Assembly (NCBI RefSeq): GCF_000972865.1
Contig: NZ_CP011144.1
Location: forward strand, 2,356,001-2,420,000
Length of the DNA: 64,000 bases
Reading direction: 5' to 3'
Origin: Pseudoxanthomonas suwonensis
GTDB lineage: Bacteria > Pseudomonadota > Gammaproteobacteria > Xanthomonadales > Xanthomonadaceae
Both the position numbers and the translations under genes were made by a program. Shown here in pieces: positions 52,380 to 60,361 of the stretch; the stretch's first letter is position 1, and every line of letters starts with the position of its first letter. Under the pieces are notes generated by a model. That model ran no database searches and was not told the origin of the DNA. It was given only the letters and a program-made list of their open reading frames with translations.

Positions 52380-53033
52380 ATGAGACTGCTGTTCAGCCGC
52401 AATCCCAACCCCCGCCTGGCCGTGGCCGTGGCGCGCCACCTCGGCGCGGACGTCGCGTTCGAATTCGCCGCGCCGCGTGCACCGGGCCAGGCGGAACGCT
52501 ACCGCGCGCTCAATCCGACCCTGCTGCTGCCTGTCCTGGTTTTCGCCGACGGCGGCAGCCTGTGGGAAGCCGATGCGATCGCCTGCCGGCTCGCGCGCGA
52601 TGCGGGCTCGCGCTTCTGGCGCACCGGCAGCGAGGAACCGGCGATGATCCAGTGGCTCAGCTGGGGCAAGGAAAACTTCGTCCGCGGCTGCGACATGGTC
52701 AGCTACGAGCGCGGCACCCGGCCGCGCTACGGGCTGGGCCCGTTCGATGCGGCCGTGCTCGAAGCAGGCCTGGCGCGTTTCGCCGAGGGCGCCGCGTTGC
52801 TCGACGCCGAACTGTCGCGACGTGATTGGCTGCTGGGCGACGCGGTGTCCTATGCGGATTTCCGCATGGCCACGTTCCTGCCGTACAACGACGTCGCCCG
52901 GCTGCCGCTGCACGACTATCCGTCACTCGCGCGCTGGTACGGCCGGCTCGAGGCGCTGGACGCCTGGCGCGATCCGTTCTCCGGCCTGCAGGCGCCGGAA
53001 CTGCCGCCGGTGCCGGCGACTGCCACGGACTGA
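52380..53033 (+). CDS. Glutathione S-transferase family protein
   Basis: A 217-residue protein. The N-terminal thioredoxin fold is recognisable by MRLLFSRNPNPRLAVAVARH, LNPTLLLPVLVF (with the cis-proline) and SLWEADAIACRLA (the glutathione-binding E-A/S pair). The C-terminal helical domain has DWLLGDAVSYADFRMATFLP, the N-capping box of GST folds. The active-site residue is not obvious (Ser6 or Arg7 region), so activity is uncertain. Confidence 0.87.
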   Translation: MRLLFSRNPNPRLAVAVARHLGADVAFEFAAPRAPGQAERYRALNPTLLLPVLVFADGGSLWEADAIACRLARDAGSRFWRTGSEEPAMIQWLSWGKENFVRGCDMVSYERGTRPRYGLGPFDAAVLEAGLARFAEGAALLDAELSRRDWLLGDAVSYADFRMATFLPYNDVARLPLHDYPSLARWYGRLEALDAWRDPFSGLQAPELPPVPATATD

Positions 53034-53088
53034 GGGCCCGCGCGGCGCCTGCACGGCCGCATCCGCGACCTGCCACTACCATGCGGGC

Positions 53089-54006
53089 ATGCCCGCCCCG
53101 CCGCACAGCCTGCTCGATCCGGCGGTCCGCCAGGTCCGGCGCTGGGTGCTGGACGCGTTCCCGCGCGGCCAGAGCGGCATCGACTACGACCAGCCGCCAG
53201 GCGACCCGGGCCTGTTCGGACCCGACAGCGTGACCTGGCGGGTGCACGCCGACTTCCCAGGCATGCTGTCCGGCGGACTGTGCGCGCTGATGCTGCAGGC
53301 GCTGCATCCGCGGGTGCTGGCCGGCGTGTACGACCATTCCAACTTCCGCGAGGACCTGGTCGGGCGGCTGCGCCGCACCACCGCGTTCGTCGCCGGCACC
53401 ACCTACGCGTCGACGCCCCAAGCGCAGGCACTGGTCGAACGGGTACGCCGCATCCACGCGCACGTGGACGGCCAGCTGCCGGACGGGCGCCGCTACGCGG
53501 CGAACGAACCGGAACTGCTGGCCTGGGTGCACGTGACCGAGGCCTGGGGCTTCCTGCACGGCTACCACCGTTACTGCCGATCGGTGCCGGCGGCACTTGC
53601 CGACCGCTACTACGACGAGACCCGGCGCGTGGCCGAGGCGCTGGGCGCGCGTGGCCTGCCGGCATCCGCGGCGCAGGTGGCGGCGTACTTCGACGCGATG
53701 CGGCCGCAGCTGGCGCTGGATGCGCGCGCCCGCGAAGTGCTGGCGATCCTGGCCGCGATCCGCCTGCCGGTGCCGCTGCCGGGGCTGTCGCGCGACGTGT
53801 TCCTCGGCGCCGGCGCGGCGCTGCTGCCGGACTGGGCGAGGCCGCTGCTGCAGCGCGAGGGCATGCGTGGCGCCCGCGACCGTACCGCGGCGACGGCGAT
53901 GCGCGGCATCGCGCCGCTGTTCCGTCGCGCGCTCGGCGACGGCCCGGCGGTACGTGCCTGCCGCCGCGTGGGCGTGTCGCCGCAGGTGCTGGAACGCTGG
54001 CCGTGA
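53089..54006 (+). CDS. MpaB-family (DUF2236) oxygenase-like protein
   Basis: A 305-residue soluble protein. SVTWRVHADFPGMLSGGLCA and LQALHPRVLAGVYDHSNFRE are the conserved N-terminal motifs of DUF2236; FLHGYHRYCRSV and the later WVHVTEAW supply histidines that bind heme in the studied members of this family (latex clearing protein Lcp, MpaB). It is likely a heme-dependent oxygenase or cleaving enzyme; substrate unknown. Confidence 0.87.
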   Translation: MPAPPHSLLDPAVRQVRRWVLDAFPRGQSGIDYDQPPGDPGLFGPDSVTWRVHADFPGMLSGGLCALMLQALHPRVLAGVYDHSNFREDLVGRLRRTTAFVAGTTYASTPQAQALVERVRRIHAHVDGQLPDGRRYAANEPELLAWVHVTEAWGFLHGYHRYCRSVPAALADRYYDETRRVAEALGARGLPASAAQVAAYFDAMRPQLALDARAREVLAILAAIRLPVPLPGLSRDVFLGAGAALLPDWARPLLQREGMRGARDRTAATAMRGIAPLFRRALGDGPAVRACRRVGVSPQVLERWP

Positions 54007-54178
54007 GCGCCGTGCGACGCGGCCGCGCCACGCACGTTGCGGAGGCGGGAAAGCGCAGGAATGGCCGGTATTTCCGGTATTTACGTGGTCGGACCTGGCC
54101 GATGAACGGTCGCTTTGCATCGTCCGGCTGAACGTAGGATCGGTCCCCTGCCAGTTGCGGCAGTCACGGAGACGCCAG

Positions 54179-55438
54179 ATGAAACGCGCATTGCTTGCCG
54201 CCGTAGTGGCGGCGACGGTCTGTTCCCTGGCGGCCTGCCAGCGTCCGGCGGAGCAAACAGCCACGGCGCCGCCGGCCGCGGGTGGCGAAGTTGCCGCAGG
54301 CGCCGCGCAGGCGGGCACGCCGTCCGTGGACCTGCAGGCGCTGGCCCATCGCGTGGTCACCCAGAGCGCCGGGGTGAAGGAGGGCGATGCGGTGCTGATC
54401 ACCGGTCGCCATCAGGATGCCGAACTGATGGAGGACCTGGCGGTGGAAGTGGCCCGGGTGGGCGGCTATCCGATGATCGAGTACGGCAGCGACCGCCTGG
54501 CCAGGCGCCTGTTCTTCGACGTCCCGGAAAAGTACGACGCCCGCGAGGATGCGCTGCTCGCCAAGCTGGTCGACACGTTCGACGTGGTCATCAGCCTGGG
54601 CAACGGCACCAGCGAGAACCTGTTCGAGGGCGCCGACCCGAAGCGGGTGGCGGCGCGCAGCAGGGCCAACGAGGCCATCGGCCAGGCGATATACAAGAAC
54701 GGCGTGCGCATGGTCGAGCTGGGCAACAACATGTATCCCACCGCCTGGCGCGCCGAGCGCTTCGGCATGGACCAGGACGAACTGGCGCGGATGTTCTGGG
54801 ACGGCCTGAGCATGGACTACACCGAGCTGCAGGCCCGCGGCGAGCAGGTCCGCGCCACGCTCGCCGCCGGCAACGTGGTCCACGTCACCCATCCCAACGG
54901 CACCGACCTGACCTTCCGCATCCAGGGCCGCAAGGTCGGCGTCAGCGACGGCATCATCTCCGAGGAGGACGTCAGGCAGGGCGGCTCGGCCGTGTCGGTG
55001 TACCTGCCGGCCGGCGAGGTGTACACCACCCCGGTGCCCGGCAGCGCCGAGGGCCGGCTGGTCGATACCGGCGGCAGCTTCCGCGGCAAGAACATCGATA
55101 ACCTGACCCTGACCATCGACGACGGCAAGGTCGTCGCGATCGAAGGCACCGGTCCCGGCTATGCCGACCTGAAGGCGGTCTACGATGCCATCGACGATGA
55201 GCGCAAGAACGAGTTCGCGTTCTTCAACCTCGGTATCAACCCGAACGTGCGCTTGGGCGAGGGCAGCACGGCGGGCAGCTGGATGCCGGCCGGCGCGGTC
55301 ACGGTCGGCACCGGCTCCAACGCCTGGGCCGGCGGCGACAACCATTCCGGCGGCGGCCGTACCGTGTTCCTGCCCGGCAGCACCGTCACCCTGGACGACA
55401 AGGTGATCGTGGAGAACGGCGAGTTGAAGCTGCAGTAG
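54179..55438 (+). CDS. M29-type (AmpS/thermophilic) aminopeptidase, lipoprotein
   Basis: A 419-residue protein with a lipobox (AATVCSLAAC, Cys20) after a short hydrophobic leader. The body shows VKEGDAVLITGRHQDAELME, SLGNGTSENLFEGADPKR, NVVHVTHPNGTDLTF, NLTLTIDDGKVVAIEG, ELGINPN-like NLGINPNVRLGEGSTAGSWM and DNHSGG. These are the conserved parts of the M29 thermophilic metallopeptidase family. M29 enzymes are normally cytoplasmic; an exported lipoprotein form is a departure and might be a periplasmic aminopeptidase. An upstream frame runs into MpaB, but the leader sets the start. Confidence 0.8.
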   Translation: MKRALLAAVVAATVCSLAACQRPAEQTATAPPAAGGEVAAGAAQAGTPSVDLQALAHRVVTQSAGVKEGDAVLITGRHQDAELMEDLAVEVARVGGYPMIEYGSDRLARRLFFDVPEKYDAREDALLAKLVDTFDVVISLGNGTSENLFEGADPKRVAARSRANEAIGQAIYKNGVRMVELGNNMYPTAWRAERFGMDQDELARMFWDGLSMDYTELQARGEQVRATLAAGNVVHVTHPNGTDLTFRIQGRKVGVSDGIISEEDVRQGGSAVSVYLPAGEVYTTPVPGSAEGRLVDTGGSFRGKNIDNLTLTIDDGKVVAIEGTGPGYADLKAVYDAIDDERKNEFAFFNLGINPNVRLGEGSTAGSWMPAGAVTVGTGSNAWAGGDNHSGGGRTVFLPGSTVTLDDKVIVENGELKLQ

Positions 55439-55449
55439 CCGTTCCGGCA

Positions 55450-55474
55450 GCTCCCGCCGCGAGGCGGCGGGAGC
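55450..55474 (+). terminator. GC-rich hairpin after M29 peptidase
   Basis: GCTCCCGCCGC-GAG-GCGGCGGGAGC, a perfect 11-bp stem 12 bases after the stop. It has no U-run, so termination is likely but weak. Confidence 0.5.
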
Positions 55475-55877
55475 GGTTGCGCGCGTACCGGGCCCGGATC
55501 GCATGCCGCCCGGCGCCTCGATCCGCTTCGCGCCGAACCCGTGGGTCCTCCGGGCCGGGCAGGCTGGCGATACGCTGATCCGGCCCAGCACGGCGCCGGC
55601 TGGCGGTCGACCGCCGGGCCGTCGCGCACCGCGCCGCCAACGAAGCCGGTCTTGACCGCGTCCGGTGCCGCCGTCCACGGCCAAGCACGGCCGTGCGCCG
55701 CTGTTGCGCCGCGTGGGCGTGTCGCCGCGCTCGCTGGCGCACCGGCCATGGGGTCCGGGTGGTGTCCTGGCCTGGCCGGATCGGCCGCCATCTGCGCCTG
55801 CGACGCTTTGCCCGTCTGGAACATCATTGAAGACGAGGTTTTCCCGCTTGCCGCCACCCACACTGAAGGAGCCGCCC
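55475..55877. other. 400-base gap, no gene found
   Basis: Between the hairpin and the S41 peptidase gene. I see no convincing ORF with codon bias, repeat or structured RNA. The S41 promoter should lie near the right end. Confidence 0.4.
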
Positions 55878-57140
55878 TTGTTCCGCGCAATCCTCCTGCT
55901 TGCCGTCTGCCTGTCGTGGCTGCCCTCGTGCCTGGTCGCGGCCGAGCCGCGCGCCGTCGCCGGGGAGGTCGCCGCGACCATCGAGCGCGAATACTTCGAT
56001 CCGCAGCGCGGCGCCGGGATCGCCGCCGCACTGCGCGCCGACGCGGACCGCGGCGACTTCGACCGGCTGCAGGACCCGCTGGACCTGGCTACCGCGCTGA
56101 CCACGCGGTTGAAGCCGCACGACCGGCATTTCAACGTGCGCTGGTCCGCAGGCGACGAAGCGCCGGCCAACGGACCGCGCCGGCCGCCGCCGGGCGCGGG
56201 CCCGGCGCGCGACAACTTCGGCATCCGCCGGGTGGAAGTGTTGCCGGGCAACGTCGGCTACCTCGACCTGCGCCAGTTCGCCGATTTCGACTTCGCCGAC
56301 CCGCAGGCGCCGGCCCGCCAGGCGATCGACGCGGCGCTGCAGCTGCTGGCCCACGTCGACGCGCTGATCATCGACCTGCGCGACAACGGCGGCGGCTCGC
56401 CGGCGATGGTCGGCTATCTGGCCAGCGCCTTCGCCGAGCCCGGCGCGGACATCTACAACACCTTCCATTCGCGCACCGGCACCCGGTCGGAGGCGCCCGC
56501 GCAGGGTTTCGCCTCGCCGCGCACGCAACTGCCCCTGTACGTCCTCACCAGCGGCCGCACCGGCTCGGCCGCCGAGGCATTCGCCTACACGCTCAAGAAC
56601 GCGCGGCGCGCCACCGTGGTCGGCGAGGCCAGCGGCGGCGCGGCCAATCCGGGCCGTCCGTTCCGCCTGGGCGACGGCTTCAGCGTGTTCGTGTCCACCG
56701 GCTCGCCGGTCAGCCCGGTGACGGGGAGCAACTGGGAAGGCACCGGCGTGGCGCCGGACGTGGAGGTCGCCGCGGCCGATGCGCTGGACCGCGCCCGGCG
56801 GCTGGCGCTGGCCGCGCTGGTGGAGCGCGGCGCCGGCGAGCCTGCGCGCTGGGCGCTGGAGGCGGCGGACGCCACGCCGGCCACGGATGCCACGACGCTG
56901 GCCGGCTTCGCCGGCGACTACGGCGTGCTGCGCGTCGAGCTGGCGGAAGGTGCGCTGCAGCTGCGCCAGGACCGGCGCCCGGCGCTGCGGCTGCGGCCGC
57001 TGTCGGCCGACATGTTCTTCGTCGATGGCGAGCCGACCCGCCGGGTCCGCTTCGAGCGGCGGCCCGACGGTAGCATCGCCGCGCTGGAGTTGCAGTGGGC
57101 CGACGGACAGCGGGCGCGGCACGCGCGCGGCGAAGGCTGA
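55878..57140 (+). CDS. S41 family peptidase, exported
   Basis: A 420-residue protein from a TTG start; GAAGGA lies seven bases upstream and the start places FRAILLLAVCLSWLPSCLVA at the N-terminus as a signal peptide (with a possible lipobox LPSC). VLPGNVGYLDLRQFADFDFA and DALIIDLRDNGGGSPAMVGY are typical of S41 C-terminal processing-like peptidases; the nucleophile serine is in SGRTGSAAEAFAYTLKN and the general-base lysine follows (LKNARRATVVGEASGG). No PDZ domain is visible. The last 100 residues are an extra module. Confidence 0.85.
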   Translation: MFRAILLLAVCLSWLPSCLVAAEPRAVAGEVAATIEREYFDPQRGAGIAAALRADADRGDFDRLQDPLDLATALTTRLKPHDRHFNVRWSAGDEAPANGPRRPPPGAGPARDNFGIRRVEVLPGNVGYLDLRQFADFDFADPQAPARQAIDAALQLLAHVDALIIDLRDNGGGSPAMVGYLASAFAEPGADIYNTFHSRTGTRSEAPAQGFASPRTQLPLYVLTSGRTGSAAEAFAYTLKNARRATVVGEASGGAANPGRPFRLGDGFSVFVSTGSPVSPVTGSNWEGTGVAPDVEVAAADALDRARRLALAALVERGAGEPARWALEAADATPATDATTLAGFAGDYGVLRVELAEGALQLRQDRRPALRLRPLSADMFFVDGEPTRRVRFERRPDGSIAALELQWADGQRARHARGEG

Positions 57141-57190
57141 GGCTGCGCGCTGCGCCGGGAGCGATTCGGCGCCGGAACCACCTCCGCACC

Positions 57191-57352
57191 GTCGTCCCGG
57201 CGAACGCCGGGACCCAGTGCCTTTGGCTTTGCGACGACATCAACGAGCGAAAGTCGCTGGATCCCGGCGTGACCAGCCATTACCAGCCATTCGGCTCTCA
57301 TAAATCGCTTCGGCTGTGGTGGAGCGTTTCGCCGGGACGACGGACGAGCCTA
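57191..57352. repeat. Composite CGTCGTCCCGGCG element
   Basis: GTCGTCCCGGCGAACGCCGG then GACCCAG (57191-57217) is a palindrome. From 57286, TACCAGCCATTCGGCTCTCA TAAATCGCTTCGGCTG and TTTCGCCGGGACGACGG are the reverse complement of the block at 63260-63335, so the two are copies in opposite orientation. Lies between the convergent S41 and methyltransferase genes. Confidence 0.85.
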
Positions 57353-58192
57353 GCGCCGCACCGCCAGCACGCCGTCCAAGGCCAGCTGCGCCTTGAACCC
57401 GGCCAGCTCCAGCCGCCGCGCCACCTCGCGCGGCACGTCGCGGCCGCTGGTGAGCCGGTTCGGGCTGCCGGTGTAGTGGAACAGCCGGCCGCCGCGGCGC
57501 AGGACCCTGGCGAGCTGGCCGTAGAACGCCAGCGAATACAGTTCGCCGGCGATGCCGAAGCGCGGCGGGTCGTGCAGCAGCGCGTCGAACGAGGCATCGG
57601 CCTCGGCGGCGATCGCCTGTGACACGTCGGCATGCATCAGCTGCAGGCGTCCGCCGGCGTCCGCCGCGTCCGGATCCGGCGACCACGGGTTGAGCGTGCG
57701 CAGCCACAGCACGCTGTCGTTCTTCTCGAACGAGCGGATCCGGCCGACGCCGGCCTCCAGGCAGCAGGCGGCGAAGTAGCCGAGCCCGCCGCAGGTGTCG
57801 AGCACCGCCTTGCCGCGCGGTTCCACCAGCGCGACCTTGCGCCGCGCGTCGTCCAGCGGCGATTCCTTCGAGGTCGGCAGCATCTTGATGCCGTCGATCT
57901 CGAAGGTCGGCACGTCCCATTCGGTGGGCACCAGCTTGATCAGCGAGCCGGCGTAGCGCGAGACCGGTTCCCAGTCCTCGCCGTCGAACCGGTAGATCGT
58001 GCGGTCCTTGAGCCGGCCGGGATACGGGTACGCCGTGCCGCGCCAGTGCCAGCGGTCGGCGCCGAGCGCGGCGCTGTCCTCGCTGCGGCCGAGGTCGAGC
58101 GAGCCGGTCCAGGCGGCCGCGCCGGCCTGGCGCGCGGCGAGCAGCGCCTCGGCGGTGTCACGGGTCAGCAGCGGGCCGGCGGAATGGGGCAC
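57350..58192 (-). CDS. Class I SAM-dependent methyltransferase
   Basis: A 280-residue cytoplasmic enzyme. ALVEPRGKAVLDTCGGLGYF (motif I), then FEKNDSVLW, the catalytic loop LLHDPPRFG (DPPR, as in N6-adenine/RNA or protein methyltransferases of the 'DPP' class) and VLRRGGRLFHYTGSP. DPPR in place of NPPY or DPPF and the N-terminal 110-residue module (TAYPYPGRLKDRTIYRFDGE) fit the RlmI/RsmJ-like or COG2521-like group. Substrate unknown. Confidence 0.8.
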   Translation of the reverse strand: MPHSAGPLLTRDTAEALLAARQAGAAAWTGSLDLGRSEDSAALGADRWHWRGTAYPYPGRLKDRTIYRFDGEDWEPVSRYAGSLIKLVPTEWDVPTFEIDGIKMLPTSKESPLDDARRKVALVEPRGKAVLDTCGGLGYFAACCLEAGVGRIRSFEKNDSVLWLRTLNPWSPDPDAADAGGRLQLMHADVSQAIAAEADASFDALLHDPPRFGIAGELYSLAFYGQLARVLRRGGRLFHYTGSPNRLTSGRDVPREVARRLELAGFKAQLALDGVLAVRR

Positions 58193-58292
58193 GGGAAGGC
58201 GACGCGGGAAGGGGCGGGCATCGTAACCGAGCGCGCCGTTGCGGCCCGTCGCCGGACCGGATCCGCCGCGCGCGGCGGCGGATGCGTGCCGC

Positions 58293-59849
58293 CTACATGC
58301 CGGAGCGGTAGTGGATGCCGTAGCGCTCGATGCGGCCCACGCGCTCGGCGACCTGGCGTACCGCCGGATGATCCTTCAGCGTGTTCCAGCGCGCGAAGGA
58401 CTCGCGGTCGCCGGGCAGCGGCTCGGGCTCGGGGTAGTCCTGCAGTGCGGCCAGCGCGTCGGCGCGATGCTCGCCGGACTCGAGCAGGCCGGCGAGCGCG
58501 CGCGCGGCCTCGTCGATGCGGTCCTCGCGCACCAGCGCGTACACCCCATGCATCGGCGAGTCGTCGCGCTGCTTGCGCAGGTAGGCCAGCGCCTTGGCGG
58601 CGCCGGCGCGGTCGCCCGCCTGCCAGGCCACGCAGTGCTGGATCGAGGCCTGCACCATGCGGCCGTAGCCGCTCATCCCGCCGACCGCGGCGATGGTGGC
58701 GCGCGCATCGTCCGCGCGGCCCAGGCTGCAGTAGAAGGCGCCCAGGTTCAGCACCTGGCTCACGTTGGGCGTGCCCCATTCGTCCAGCCGGCTGGCGCGC
58801 ACCAGCAGCTCGACCGCCTCGTCGATGCGGTCGGTGCGGCGCAGGGCGATGGCGTGGTTGTTGAGGATCCAGGCCTGGTAGTCGGCGGTGTCCTCGTAGG
58901 GCGCCTGCTCCGGCGTGGCCGCCGCGAGCGTGTCGAGGATGCTCCCGGTCTCGTCCAGGACCTCCTGGTCCAGGCCCAGCGTCAGCATGGCGTAGGTCAG
59001 GTCGGTGCGGACCTTGAGGCTGCTCGGCCGCTCGCCGGCCAGCGAGCGCAATGCGTCCACGTGCGTGCGCGCGGCCCGCTCCACGTCGAAGCGCGGCGAT
59101 TGCCGGTCCACCAGTGGATCGAAGCGCCGGTCGCTGCGCAGCTTCACCAGCAGGTCGGGCCAGCCGATGCGCGCCACTGCGTCGCCGGCCAGCGCGGTCT
59201 CGCCGCGCTTCACGCGCAGCAGCGCCAGTTCGTACCAGAGGTCGTCGGCGCCCAGCCCGCCGCGGTCCCACTCGGCGTCGAACAATCCCTGCAGCAGGCC
59301 CAGGCGCACGGGGGCGTCGTCGTCCAGCTCATGCAACAGCTGGTAGACGAAATGGTCCTCCGTCTCCAGGTCGCCGAGCACCGTGGGCGAAAGTCGGACC
59401 GCTTCGGTCAGCCGCCGGGCCGCATCCTCGTACCTGCCCTGCTGGGCCGCGATCAGCGACAGGAAATACGGGTCGGTGGCATGCCCGGGCTCGGCCTCGA
59501 TGGCCCGCAGGAACAGCTTGCGCGCGCGCTTGGGGTCGTCCATCAGCAATGCGTTGAGCGCGGACAGCGCCAGCGCGGCGTGGCGCTGCTCGCCGGGCAG
59601 CCGGCCGAAGCCGGGATCGGCGATCAGCGGCTTCAGCAGGCGTTCGCTGCCGGCATGGTCGCCCTGCTGGAACGAGGCCACCGCCGCGCCGAGCTGCTGC
59701 TGGAACGGCGTCTGCGCCGTTTCCTTGCGCAGCTTGCGCGCGATCGGGTCGCTCTCCTCGTAGCCGGCGCTGATCCCGGAACCGATGGCGGCGCCCACTG
59801 GCAACAGCAGCCCGATGGAGGCGAGCAGCCCCCAGACCCGTACGTGCAT
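58293..59849 (-). CDS. Exported TPR-repeat protein
   Basis: A 518-residue protein with AGGGGAT before the start and a Sec-type leader (MHVRVWGLLASIGLLLPVGA). The body is a chain of TPR-like helices (PYFLSLIAAQQGRYEDAARR, NNHAIALRRTDRIDEAVELL, LNLGAFYCSLGRADDARATI). No catalytic domain. Probably a periplasmic scaffold. The GGDEF-EAL gene starts divergently 512 bases away. Confidence 0.82.
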   Translation of the reverse strand: MHVRVWGLLASIGLLLPVGAAIGSGISAGYEESDPIARKLRKETAQTPFQQQLGAAVASFQQGDHAGSERLLKPLIADPGFGRLPGEQRHAALALSALNALLMDDPKRARKLFLRAIEAEPGHATDPYFLSLIAAQQGRYEDAARRLTEAVRLSPTVLGDLETEDHFVYQLLHELDDDAPVRLGLLQGLFDAEWDRGGLGADDLWYELALLRVKRGETALAGDAVARIGWPDLLVKLRSDRRFDPLVDRQSPRFDVERAARTHVDALRSLAGERPSSLKVRTDLTYAMLTLGLDQEVLDETGSILDTLAAATPEQAPYEDTADYQAWILNNHAIALRRTDRIDEAVELLVRASRLDEWGTPNVSQVLNLGAFYCSLGRADDARATIAAVGGMSGYGRMVQASIQHCVAWQAGDRAGAAKALAYLRKQRDDSPMHGVYALVREDRIDEAARALAGLLESGEHRADALAALQDYPEPEPLPGDRESFARWNTLKDHPAVRQVAERVGRIERYGIHYRSGM

Positions 59850-60361
59850 GACATCCCCTGATCCCCTGTCCTGCCTGCATTGAACGGCAAGCCGTCGCGC
59901 GTGCCAAGCCGCGCGATGCCGGCCTGTGACCGGCGTCGATGGACAGCCTACCGGCACCTGGGCGGGGCCACCGCGAAGTAGCGGCGTCGCCGCGTGCCGT
60001 TGCTGGCGACGGGCACCCGGTACCCGTCGCCCTCCATGCCGTCGTCCCGGCGAACGCCGGGACCCAGCGACTTGGCTTTCGCGCCAGGTCGCTGCAAAGC
60101 TCTGTAGGCACTGGGTCCCCGGCGTCCGCCGGGACGACGGACGGAGCGGTCGCTGCCGCCGGCGCTGCGGGCGGCCGATGCCATGGCGTATGGAGGCGCC
60201 GGGCCCGCCGCACGTCGGCGCATGGGGTGCCGGCGCTCAAGATTCCGGCCCCGCGTCCGAACTTGTACGGGAGGGCACGACCCGTCCGACCGGATCGCCG
60301 ACTGGACGGGTGACCGCCGGTGTCATTCCGGGCGGGCCCGGCCCCGCGCCAGAGGATCCGC
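59850..60361. repeat. 512-base divergent gap holding a pair of CGTCGTCCCGGCG elements
   Basis: Arms CCGTCGTCCCGGCGAACGCC then GGGACCCAGCG (60040-60070) and ACTGGGTCCCCGGCGTCCGC then CGGGACGACGG (60110-60140) face each other, so a 100-base inverted pair with a 39-base spacer can form. No gene seen; both flanking promoters must lie here. Confidence 0.75.

Noticed and set aside
59850..60361. Forward and reverse frames in the divergent gap
   Set aside because: They run through the CGTCGTCCC palindromes and lack codon bias or RBS.
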